Source: Planctomycetaceae bacterium (GTDB lineage Bacteria > Planctomycetota > Phycisphaerae > SM23-33). Taken from it: 49,304 bases of DNA. The DNA is taken from assembly GCA_021371965.1 (NCBI GenBank), contig JAJFVE010000149.1, positions 1 to 49,304 on the forward strand. Direction: 5' to 3'. A program made the position numbers and the translations under genes. Under the pieces are notes generated by a model. The model ran no database searches, was not told the origin of the DNA, and was given only the letters and a program-made list of their open reading frames with translations. Positions 26,010-33,475 of the stretch are shown one piece after another. Each line of letters begins with the position of its first letter. Within the stretch, counting starts at the first letter, position 1.

Positions 26010-26778
26010 CCATCTCTCCCGTAAGGCCCCATTCTAAAGCCCCGCCCCTCTTGACGCAATGGTAGCCCGCGCAGCGAAGGCGGATTATGCCCCCGCCCGG
26101 CCGCTTGCGGCATCGCGACGACGCTTTGGCCTGAGCAAACAACTTTGCCACAAAGGACACGAAGACCACTAAGGTAAGAAACAAACCGCTCGCCCGCCCG
26201 CTCGTTACCGGCCACCGGCGATCGGCTTACTGGCTACGTCACTCTGTGCCCTCGGTGATCTCTGTGGCAAAAATCCCCGTCCCCCGTATTGAACAACTTT
26301 GCCACAAAGCACACGAAGAACCTCGACGCCATTCTTGCCGTCGGCTTTCGCGTGAAATCGCCCGTCGCCGTACCGCCGCTACGACGCCTTCGCCCAGCGC
26401 CGCCGCCTGGAGGCCGAAACCCGGGCGGAGGCTCGGTATGTCGAGGATCTGAAACAGTCCGACAAGGCACTGGACAAGCAGCGCAAACGTCCGACCACAC
26501 CCAAAGCCAATTGGCAATTGGAAATCGGAAATTGGAAATTGCTCGACGCCGGCCGAGGTGGATAACTACTGTAACATACTGTAAAATAACGATTTATATG
26601 CTTACCCGGATTTTGAATCGCTCAAAACTAGACAAGAAAAGACAATAGAAAGTCTATTGTGGGATAGGTGCTACCAGTTTGTGGTACGCACGAAAGCCTT
26701 CGCAAAAAGACGCTCTACACGCCTTCGACATGCGCACCAATCCGCAGTCTCTGCGGCAAGGTTGTTTGCCGTTTGCGG
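26010..26778. other. Decayed intergenic region with duplicated phrases and AT-rich island
   Basis: This 769-bp gap between two minus-strand operons contains a near-duplicate CAACTTTGCCACAAAG phrase (26140-26167 and 26294-26319), remains of the GTAGCC repeat (about 26200-26237), the coding-like remnant at 26367-26535, and a short AT-rich island (about 26565-26660). The island holds a CAATAG/CTATTG hairpin at about 26643-26659. No intact gene was found. Confidence 0.6.
26367..26535 (+). pseudogene. Remnant of a charged-helix coding region
   Basis: After an in-frame TGA, the frame reads RPSPYRRYDAFAQRRR and continues into a highly charged helical stretch (RYVEDLKQSDKALDKQRKRP). Its codons are GC3-rich like those of real genes here. 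It runs into the AATTGGAAATT repeat text with no start or conserved domain. It resembles the C-terminal tail of a decayed gene whose identity I cannot tell. Confidence 0.35.
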
Positions 26779-27516
26779 CTAGAGAATCCACTTTCGGCGG
26801 ATGTTCTTGATGCTCATGGCGAACAGGATGGCGCTGAAGATGCCCAGGATGGCGAAGTCCATCGCCAGAGGCATGGCGGCTGGGCGGTGGATTGCCGCGT
26901 GCAGGATGTCGGCGCCGTAGGTCAGCGGCAGGAAGTACGACAGCGGCCGCAACCACAGGGGCAACTGCTCGATGGGGAAAAACAGCCCGCACAGGAACAG
27001 CATCGGGAATCGGAAGAAGTTCGAGAACGCCTGGGCCTCGAAGACTTCCTTGACCGAAACGGCGACGAAGAGGCCCAGGAAGGTCGAGCTGATGGCGATC
27101 AGCAGCACGGCTGGGATGAGCGTGCCCCAGGCGACGGCCGACAGGTCCGTCAGGAACGCGGCGATGGCCACCGGGACGAAGGCGTTGGCCACGCCGAAGA
27201 GAATCGCCCCGGCCGTCTTGGCGAGCATCAGCAGTTCCAGCGGGATCGGCGCCAGCAGCATGCGGTCGAAGGAGCGGCCTTTCTTCTCGAAGGTCACCGT
27301 CACGGCTAACAGGCTCGTCGTGCCGAACAGGACCGAGACGGCCATCACGCCCGGCAGCAGCGAGGCGACGCTGCCGATGCCCGCGCCCGAGCGGATGAAG
27401 AACATGCCCGCCCACGCCAGCGGAAAGATGAGGCCCCAACTGACATTGGGCGGCTTGAGGTAGTACGTCCGCACGTCCTTGAGCATGATGTTCCAGAATG
27501 CGATCCAGGCCTTCAT
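26779..27516 (-). CDS. ABC-2 type transporter permease
   Basis: This 245-residue protein has six hydrophobic segments, an N-terminal amphipathic helix (WNIMLKDVRTYY) and the ABC-2 signature region FFRFPMLFLCGLFFPIEQLP, where helix 5 is followed by a loop and helix 6. It is the membrane half of the exporter whose ATPase it overlaps by 4 bp. NodJ/DrrB-like permeases have the same layout. The substrate is unknown (drug, lipid or polysaccharide). Confidence 0.88.
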   Translation of the reverse strand: MKAWIAFWNIMLKDVRTYYLKPPNVSWGLIFPLAWAGMFFIRSGAGIGSVASLLPGVMAVSVLFGTTSLLAVTVTFEKKGRSFDRMLLAPIPLELLMLAKTAGAILFGVANAFVPVAIAAFLTDLSAVAWGTLIPAVLLIAISSTFLGLFVAVSVKEVFEAQAFSNFFRFPMLFLCGLFFPIEQLPLWLRPLSYFLPLTYGADILHAAIHRPAAMPLAMDFAILGIFSAILFAMSIKNIRRKWIL

Positions 27517-28499
27517 GCGGAGCCCCCCGCTTTCTCCTTCTCGCGTTTCATGGCGTCGGCCTCAATGCCCGTGACAGCCACGAAGACCTCCTCGAGCGAG
27601 GGCTGAACCTTGCGGGCCTCGGACACCTCCGCCCCGCGGTCTTCCAGGAATCGCACCAGCGGGCCCACGCGCACGGGCTGGCCCGACTCGACGCGGATCC
27701 CGCCGTCGGCAGAGAGTCGGCACGTGACGGCGGGGAACTCGCCCGCGATGGCCTCGCACAGCGCCGCCGCGCCGGCGCCGACAGCGAACTGCACCACGTG
27801 GCGGCCGTCGGCTTGGCGCATCAGGTCCTCGACGGTATCGGTGCGGACGACGCGGCCCTTGACGATAAACGCGATGCGCCGGCAGAGGCGCTGGGCCTCC
27901 TCGATGTAGTGCGTCGTCAGGAAGATCGTCGTGCCGGCGGCGTTGAGGGCGGCGATGAGCTGGCGAATCTGCCGCGCGCTGGCGACGTCGATGCCGGTGG
28001 TCGGTTCGTCCAGGAAGAGGATCTGCGGCTGATGGATGATGCCGGCCGCGATGGTGAGCTTTCGCTTCATGCCCTTGGAATACCCGGCGAAGCTGCGAGC
28101 GGCGGCGTCGGCAAGATCGAACTGTTCGAGCAGCTCGGCTGCCCGCTTCTGGCGGGCGGGCTTGCTCATGCCGTACAGCGCCCCGCAAAAGCAGAGGTTG
28201 TCGTAGCCGGACAGCTCGGGGTAGAGGTTGCTCTCGTCGGGCACGATGCCCATCAGGTGTTGGGCGGCCTTGGGGTGCATCGAGCAATCGACGCCGGCGA
28301 TGCGGATCGTCCCCGCGTCGGGCCGCGCAAGCCCGGTGAGCATGTTGATGGTGGTGGTCTTGCCGGCGCCGTTGGGTCCGAGAAAGCCGAACAGCTCGCC
28401 CTGGTCCACGTCGAAATCAACGTCGGCGACTGCCTGCACGTCGTCGAATTGTTTGGCCAGGGCGCGGACCTCGATGATCATCTTGGACACGCGGTCCAT
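27513..28499 (-). CDS. ABC-2 type transporter ATPase (DrrA/CcmA-like)
   Basis: This 328-residue protein starts MDRVSKMIIEVRAL at 28499 with AGGAG 5 bp upstream. The Walker A is GPNGAGKTT (41-49), the signature is YSKGMKRKL (a variant of the LSGGQ class), the Walker B is LFLDEPTTGID and the switch is TTHYIEEA. The C-terminal extension of about 100 residues, ending in LEEVFVAVTG, is typical of the DrrA/NatA class. It energises the permease encoded directly downstream. The longer open frame upstream is not coding. Confidence 0.92.
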   Translation of the reverse strand: MDRVSKMIIEVRALAKQFDDVQAVADVDFDVDQGELFGFLGPNGAGKTTTINMLTGLARPDAGTIRIAGVDCSMHPKAAQHLMGIVPDESNLYPELSGYDNLCFCGALYGMSKPARQKRAAELLEQFDLADAAARSFAGYSKGMKRKLTIAAGIIHQPQILFLDEPTTGIDVASARQIRQLIAALNAAGTTIFLTTHYIEEAQRLCRRIAFIVKGRVVRTDTVEDLMRQADGRHVVQFAVGAGAAALCEAIAGEFPAVTCRLSADGGIRVESGQPVRVGPLVRFLEDRGAEVSEARKVQPSLEEVFVAVTGIEADAMKREKEKAGGSA

Positions 28500-28608
28500 T
28501 CTATCTCCTGGCCAAATGCCGGCAAGCCTAAACCTGTCAGTGGGCAGCGCAAGTACGCCGCGATAATTCAAGAACACCCTACTAGGATTAATTGAGGGAG
28601 GAATGATC

Positions 28609-28899
28609 ATGAACGGTTCATCGGAGAAGAAGCTGCCCTGGCCGAAGGCGCTGCGATTGGCGTTGGCCTTTGGGATTGTCTGGGGCGGAGCGATGTTCCT
28701 GACCGGCGTCGTGGCGACCTACACGCAGTGGTATGCCCACGAGATGGTTCGAGTTTTCGCCAGCGTCTATTACGGTTTCGGGGCCAGTTGGCCGGGGGCG
28801 TTTCTGGGCCTGATGTGGGGATTTCTCGATGCCTTCATCGGCACGCTGGTGATCGTCGCCATCTATAACGTATTGGGCGGCCCCTGCAGAGAATCCTGA
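28609..28899 (+). CDS. Small membrane protein (holin-like)
   Basis: This 96-residue protein starts MNGSSEKKLPWPK; the GAGGGAGGA site at 28594-28602 is correctly spaced for the ATG at 28609 and too close to the ATG at 28603. It has two hydrophobic segments, LALAFGIVWGGAMFLTGVVA and a second around FLGLMWGFLDAFIGTLVIVA, with the G-L-M-W-G-F-L-D pattern of small proteins often labelled bacteriophage holin in genome annotation. I see no phage context. It precedes the CLC gene by 20 bp on the same strand and may be cotranscribed with it. Confidence 0.7.
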   Translation: MNGSSEKKLPWPKALRLALAFGIVWGGAMFLTGVVATYTQWYAHEMVRVFASVYYGFGASWPGAFLGLMWGFLDAFIGTLVIVAIYNVLGGPCRES

Positions 28900-28919
28900 G
28901 ACGGGATCGGCTAATCGCG

Positions 28920-30785
28920 ATGGGTTACGACGACGGCGGGAGCATGCCTGAGCAGACTGCCAATCCGGGGCCCGGCGCCGACGAGCGAACCGGCACTCTC
29001 GATGCCGATTCGTCGTCGCAGATTCGGCCGGGCGTGATCGGGCCGTTTCGCTTTGCATTACTGTCGTTGCTGGTGGGAGTGGTGGCCGGTCTGGGGGCAG
29101 TCGTGTTCCGCGGGATGATCGCCGTCATCCACAACCTCTTCTTCCTGGGGCGCCTGTCCTGGACGTATGACGCCAACGTCCACACGCCGGCCAATCCCTG
29201 GGGCGCGGCGGTTATCTTTGTGCCGATACTGGGCGCGATTGGGGTGGCATTCCTGGTAAAGAATTTCGCGCCCGAGGCCAAAGGGCATGGCGTTCCGGAG
29301 GTCATGGACGCGATCTATTACTCCAAGGGCATCATCCGTCCGGTTGTGGCGCTGATCAAGTCGGTGGCCTCGGCGCTGTCGATCGGCACCGGCGGGTCGG
29401 TCGGACGCGAAGGGCCGATCATTCAGATCGGGGCATCCTTCGGGTCTACGCTAGGCCAGCTCATCCGCATGCCCATGTGGGAGCGAAACGCCCTGATCGC
29501 TGCCGGCGCTGGAGGCGGCATCGCCGCCACCTTCAACACGCCGGTGGGCGGTATTCTCTTTGCCCTGGAGCTGATGATGGTTGAAATGAGCGTGCGAACG
29601 CTCGTGCCGGTAACCATCGCCACAGTGACAGCTACCTACGTCGGGCAATTATTCTTCGGTTCCCATCCGTCGTTCGTCATCCCGGCGTTTGAGCGGCCGT
29701 ACTTTCAACTGAGCAGCCCGTGGGTCCTGGCGTCCTACGTCGGGCTGGGCCTGGCCGCCGGAGTCCTGTCGGCGCTGTTTATCAAGTCGATCTACCGCTT
29801 CGAGGACCTCTTCGAAAGGCGGGTTCCCGGAAGCTATTACGTGCGTCACGCCCTGGGCATGCTGCTGGTGGGCGTCATGATGTACGCCTTCCTGGTTGCA
29901 TCGGGGCACTATTACATCGAAGGGGTCGGGTACGCGACGATCCAGGACGTGCTGGGCGGGGCGTCGCTGTCGGTGCCGTTCCTGCTGATACTGTTGACGG
30001 CCAAACTTGTGACCACCTCGTTGACGCTGGGCAGCGGCGCCAGCGGCGGCGTGTTCTCGCCGTCGCTGTTCATGGGCGCCTGCCTGGGCGCCGCGTATGG
30101 CCTGGTGTTGAACTGGATCGTGCCGCAAATGAACATTAGTCCGGCGGCGTTCGCCGTGGCGGGAATGGCCGGCGTGGTCGGCGGAGCGACCGGGGCGGCG
30201 TTGGCGGCCATCGTCATGATCTTCGAGATGACCCTCGACTACAGCGTCATCATGCCCATGACCATTACCGTGGCTGTCAGTTATGGCACGCGAATCCTGC
30301 TGTTGCCCGACAGCATCTACACGCTCAAGCTGACTCGTCGCGGCCGGCGAATCCCCCAGGCCCTGCTAGCCAGCATCCCGTATGTTCGAAACGCCAAGGA
30401 ATTAATGGATACGCATCTTGTGCGCATGGAAGTTTCCGACCTGCTGGCCGCTGCCGCGCGAGCCCTGAAGGAAGATCGCAGGCTGCATGTTCTGATCACC
30501 GATGGCAATGCGATCGTAGGCGTGCTGGGGCCGATGGGAATAATGACGGCCATGGAAACGCGGGGTCCCGGGACGCCGTTGGGCGAGTTGGCTGGCAAGG
30601 ACTTCGTTGTGGTGAGCGAGGACACCACCGTCTTTGACGTTCTGTCGGAAATGCATCGCACCAAGGTGAGGATGGCGCTGGTCCAGCACCGGGGCGCCCC
30701 CTTGCCCGCCGGGATCATCGGCACGCTCAGCCAGCAGCAACTGGGCAACGCCATGGCCGAGGCCGCCGAGTTGTACTCGCCATAA
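28920..30785 (+). CDS. CLC-type chloride channel/antiporter with C-terminal CBS pair
   Basis: This 621-residue protein has about 10-12 membrane segments. The selectivity motifs are VGREGPIIQIG (gating Glu164) and GSGASGGVFSPSL, and KGHGVPEVM replaces the usual GSGIP. The internal proton-transfer glutamate of antiporters aligns with Leu218 (LFALELMM), and the preceding Glu217 is kept. Two CBS-like halves occupy about 470-615. The start is uncertain: the ATG at 28920 is used here and 28944 is possible. It opens the plus-strand cluster with phosphoketolase and a P-type proton ATPase, which suggests anion or acid balance. Confidence 0.9.
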   Translation: MGYDDGGSMPEQTANPGPGADERTGTLDADSSSQIRPGVIGPFRFALLSLLVGVVAGLGAVVFRGMIAVIHNLFFLGRLSWTYDANVHTPANPWGAAVIFVPILGAIGVAFLVKNFAPEAKGHGVPEVMDAIYYSKGIIRPVVALIKSVASALSIGTGGSVGREGPIIQIGASFGSTLGQLIRMPMWERNALIAAGAGGGIAATFNTPVGGILFALELMMVEMSVRTLVPVTIATVTATYVGQLFFGSHPSFVIPAFERPYFQLSSPWVLASYVGLGLAAGVLSALFIKSIYRFEDLFERRVPGSYYVRHALGMLLVGVMMYAFLVASGHYYIEGVGYATIQDVLGGASLSVPFLLILLTAKLVTTSLTLGSGASGGVFSPSLFMGACLGAAYGLVLNWIVPQMNISPAAFAVAGMAGVVGGATGAALAAIVMIFEMTLDYSVIMPMTITVAVSYGTRILLLPDSIYTLKLTRRGRRIPQALLASIPYVRNAKELMDTHLVRMEVSDLLAAAARALKEDRRLHVLITDGNAIVGVLGPMGIMTAMETRGPGTPLGELAGKDFVVVSEDTTVFDVLSEMHRTKVRMALVQHRGAPLPAGIIGTLSQQQLGNAMAEAAELYSP

Positions 30786-30809
30786 TCGCTCAGCATCGCC
30801 AGCGGGGTC

Positions 30810-30815
30810 TATAAT
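30810..30815 (+). promoter_or_regulatory. Candidate -10 element before phosphoketolase
   Basis: A consensus TATAAT lies about 105 bp upstream of the phosphoketolase ATG, in a GC-rich sequence where such a hexamer is rare. No good -35 lies 16-18 bp upstream, so confidence is low. Confidence 0.3.
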
Positions 30816-30919
30816 TCTTCGCGTTCAGAAACATCTGGAGTCTGGACAGCACACAGCGGGGTTGGGATGATCTGCGCATTGCCGATTCCCGTCGAACGCC
30901 CGCAAAGGAGAGTACGAGC

Positions 30920-33301
30920 ATGGGAGCACCTACAGCGACCGAACAAAGAACGTTGACGCCGGAGATGCTTCAGAAGATCGACGCGTATTGGCGGGCGGCC
31001 AACTATCTGTCCGTCGGGCAGATCTATCTCTATGACAATCCGCTGCTGAAGCGCCCTCTGGAGCCGTCCGACATCAAGCACATGCTGCTGGGACACTGGG
31101 GCACGACGCCCGGACAAAACTTCATCTACGCGCACCTGAACCGGGTCATCAAGGAATACGATCTGAACATGATTTACGTTTCCGGGCCCGGCCACGGCGG
31201 ACCGGCCGTCGTGGGCAACACGTACCTGGAAGGCACCTACAGCGAGATCTATCCCGATATCAGCCAGGACGAAGAGGGGCTTCGCAAGCTTTTCGTGCAG
31301 TTCTCGTTTCCCGGTGGAATCCCCAGCCACGTTTCGCCGGAGTGCCCCGGCTCGATCCACGAAGGCGGCGAGCTGGGGTACTCGCTGAGCCACTCGTTCG
31401 GGGCGGCCTTCGACAACCCGGACCTGATCGTCGCCTGCGTCGTCGGCGACGGCGAGGCGGAGACCGGTCCGCTGGCGGCGGCCTGGCAGTCGAACAAGTT
31501 CCTCAACCCCGCCACCGACGGGGCGGTGCTTCCGATCCTGCACCTCAACGGATACAAGATCGCCAACCCGACGATCTTCGCGCGGATCAGCCACGAGGAA
31601 CTCGAGCAGTTCTTCCGAGGGTGCGGCTGGACGCCGTATTTCGTCGAGGGCAGCGAGCCGCGGGAGATGCACGAGGCGATGGCCGCGGCGATGGAGGTGG
31701 TGGTCGAGGAGATCAGGAAGATCCAGCAGCGGGCGCGAGCGGGCGGCCGCGTCGAGCGCCCGCGCTGGCCGATGATCGTGCTCAGGTCGCCCAAGGGATG
31801 GACCGGACCCAAGGAGGTGGACGGCAAGCCCATCGAGGGCACGTTCCGCTCGCACCAGGTCCCGCTGTCCGACGCGGAAAGCAACCCCCAGCACCTGCGG
31901 CAGCTCGAGCACTGGCTGCGCAGCTACAAGCCCGAGGAACTGTTCGATGAAAGCGGCCGCCTCCGCGGCGACTTGGCCGAGCTTGCTCCCAAGGGCAACC
32001 GCCGGATGGGCGCCAACCCCCACGCCAACGGCGGACGGCTGCTGCGCGACCTGAGGATGCCCGACTTCCGCGACTACGCGGTCGACGTGCCCCAGCCGGG
32101 CTGCACGCGGGCCGAGGACACCCGCGTGCTGGGCACGTTCCTTCGCGACGTGACGAAGCTCAACATGCAGCCCCGCAACTTCCGCATCTTCGGCCCCGAC
32201 GAGACGCTCTCTAACCGGCTCAACGCCGTCTTCGAGGTCACCAATCGCCAGTGGCAGGCCCAGACCCTCGCCGGCGACGAGTTCCTCGCCCCCGATGGCC
32301 GCGTCGTCGAGATCCTCAGCGAGCACCAATGCCAGGGCTGGCTGGAGGGCTATCTGCTGACGGGCCGGCACGGGCTGTTCAACAGCTACGAGGCGTTCAT
32401 CCACATCATCGACTCGATGTTCAACCAGCACGCCAAGTGGCTCAAGGTCACGTCCGACCTGCCCTGGCGGGCAAGGCTGGCGTCGCTGAACTACCTGCTG
32501 GCCTCGCACGTCTGGCGGCAGGACCACAACGGCTTCACGCACCAGGACCCCGGGTTTATCGATCACGTGGCCAACAAAAAGGCCAAGATCGTGCGGATCT
32601 ATCTGCCGCCCGACGCCAACTGCCTGCTGTCGGTGATGGACCATTGCCTGCGCAGCCGGCATTACGTCAACGTGGTGGTCGCGGGCAAGCACGCGGCCCC
32701 GCAGTGGCTCTCGATGGACGCCGCGATCGCCCACTGCACGCAGGGGATCGGCATCTGGGGATGGGCCGGCAATGACCGAGGCTCCGAGCCCGACGTGGTC
32801 ATGGCCTGCTGCGGCGACGTGCCGACGCTGGAGACGCTGGCGGCCGTGTCGATCCTTCGCCAGCGCCTGCCCGATCTCAAGGTGCGAGTGGTCAACGTGG
32901 TCGACCTGTTCCGGCTGCAGGACCCCACCGAGCATCCGCACGGGTTGACCGACGGCGATTTCGACGCGCTGTTCACCACGAACAAGCCGGTGATTTTCGC
33001 CTTCCACGGGTACCCCTGGCTCATTCACCGGCTGACGTATCGCCGCGCCAACCACGCCAACATCCACGTCCGCGGGTACAAGGAAGAGGGCACGATCACC
33101 ACGCCCTTCGACATGACGGTGCTGAACGACCTCGACCGCTTCCACCTCGTGATGGACGCCATCCACCGCCTGCCGCAACTGGGCGCCAAGGGCGCCTACC
33201 TCAAGCAGGACCTCCAGGACAAGCTCGTCGAGCACCGCCAGCACATTCGCAAGCACGGCCAGGACATGCCCGAGATCCGCGACTGGAAATGGGAGAACTA
33301 A
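30920..33301 (+). CDS. xfp: Phosphoketolase (xylulose-5-P/fructose-6-P)
   Basis: This 793-residue TPP enzyme cleaves xylulose 5-phosphate or fructose 6-phosphate with phosphate to give acetyl phosphate. The ATG follows AAGGAGAG. Motifs include [36 protein letters not shown], the TPP motif [14 protein letters not shown] (about 178-191), [11 protein letters not shown] and the C-terminal [15 protein letters not shown]. All phosphoketolase hallmarks are present. Acetyl phosphate can be turned to ATP by acetate kinase, which is not in this window. It lies between a CLC protein and a P3A proton ATPase on the same strand. Confidence 0.96.
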   Translation: MGAPTATEQRTLTPEMLQKIDAYWRAANYLSVGQIYLYDNPLLKRPLEPSDIKHMLLGHWGTTPGQNFIYAHLNRVIKEYDLNMIYVSGPGHGGPAVVGNTYLEGTYSEIYPDISQDEEGLRKLFVQFSFPGGIPSHVSPECPGSIHEGGELGYSLSHSFGAAFDNPDLIVACVVGDGEAETGPLAAAWQSNKFLNPATDGAVLPILHLNGYKIANPTIFARISHEELEQFFRGCGWTPYFVEGSEPREMHEAMAAAMEVVVEEIRKIQQRARAGGRVERPRWPMIVLRSPKGWTGPKEVDGKPIEGTFRSHQVPLSDAESNPQHLRQLEHWLRSYKPEELFDESGRLRGDLAELAPKGNRRMGANPHANGGRLLRDLRMPDFRDYAVDVPQPGCTRAEDTRVLGTFLRDVTKLNMQPRNFRIFGPDETLSNRLNAVFEVTNRQWQAQTLAGDEFLAPDGRVVEILSEHQCQGWLEGYLLTGRHGLFNSYEAFIHIIDSMFNQHAKWLKVTSDLPWRARLASLNYLLASHVWRQDHNGFTHQDPGFIDHVANKKAKIVRIYLPPDANCLLSVMDHCLRSRHYVNVVVAGKHAAPQWLSMDAAIAHCTQGIGIWGWAGNDRGSEPDVVMACCGDVPTLETLAAVSILRQRLPDLKVRVVNVVDLFRLQDPTEHPHGLTDGDFDALFTTNKPVIFAFHGYPWLIHRLTYRRANHANIHVRGYKEEGTITTPFDMTVLNDLDRFHLVMDAIHRLPQLGAKGAYLKQDLQDKLVEHRQHIRKHGQDMPEIRDWKWEN

Positions 33302-33475
33302 GAAACTATCTCAGAAGTGGCATGGGCATCTTGCCCATGAGTAGCACGGGCGTCCCGCCCGTGTAAATCGCCGGGACATGGCCGAGACGGCCATGCTACT
33401 CACGGGCGAGACGCCCGTGCTACGGGAGGATCCAGGCGCCTTAGGACCGTGTGGACGCATGGGGGGATGCACACG
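33302..33475. repeat. Four-unit cluster of 19-bp CAYGGSC palindromes
   Basis: Four palindromes, each with 7-bp arms and a 5-nt loop, lie at 33321-33339 (loop ATCTT), 33345-33363 (GTCCC), 33377-33395 (GAGAC) and 33401-33419 (GAGAC). The first two and last two are in opposite orientation, so the group forms a larger inverted BIME-like array between xfp and the ATPase gene. The family also occurs after ald and gyrA. Confidence 0.85.

Noticed and set aside
26239..26648. Short open frames in the hisF-ABC gap
   Set aside because: They have no ribosome-binding sites, differ in composition from neighbouring genes and cross repeat phrases.
28609..28899. Phage holin as evidence of a prophage
   Set aside because: No other phage gene is present; the label is a common automatic annotation for this small membrane family.
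30809..33256. 815-codon minus-strand open frame
   Set aside because: It is the antisense shadow of phosphoketolase, which has every family motif on the plus strand.
33302..33475. CRISPR array
   Set aside because: The repeats are palindromic 19-mers in both orientations with very short, variable spacing and no cas genes nearby.
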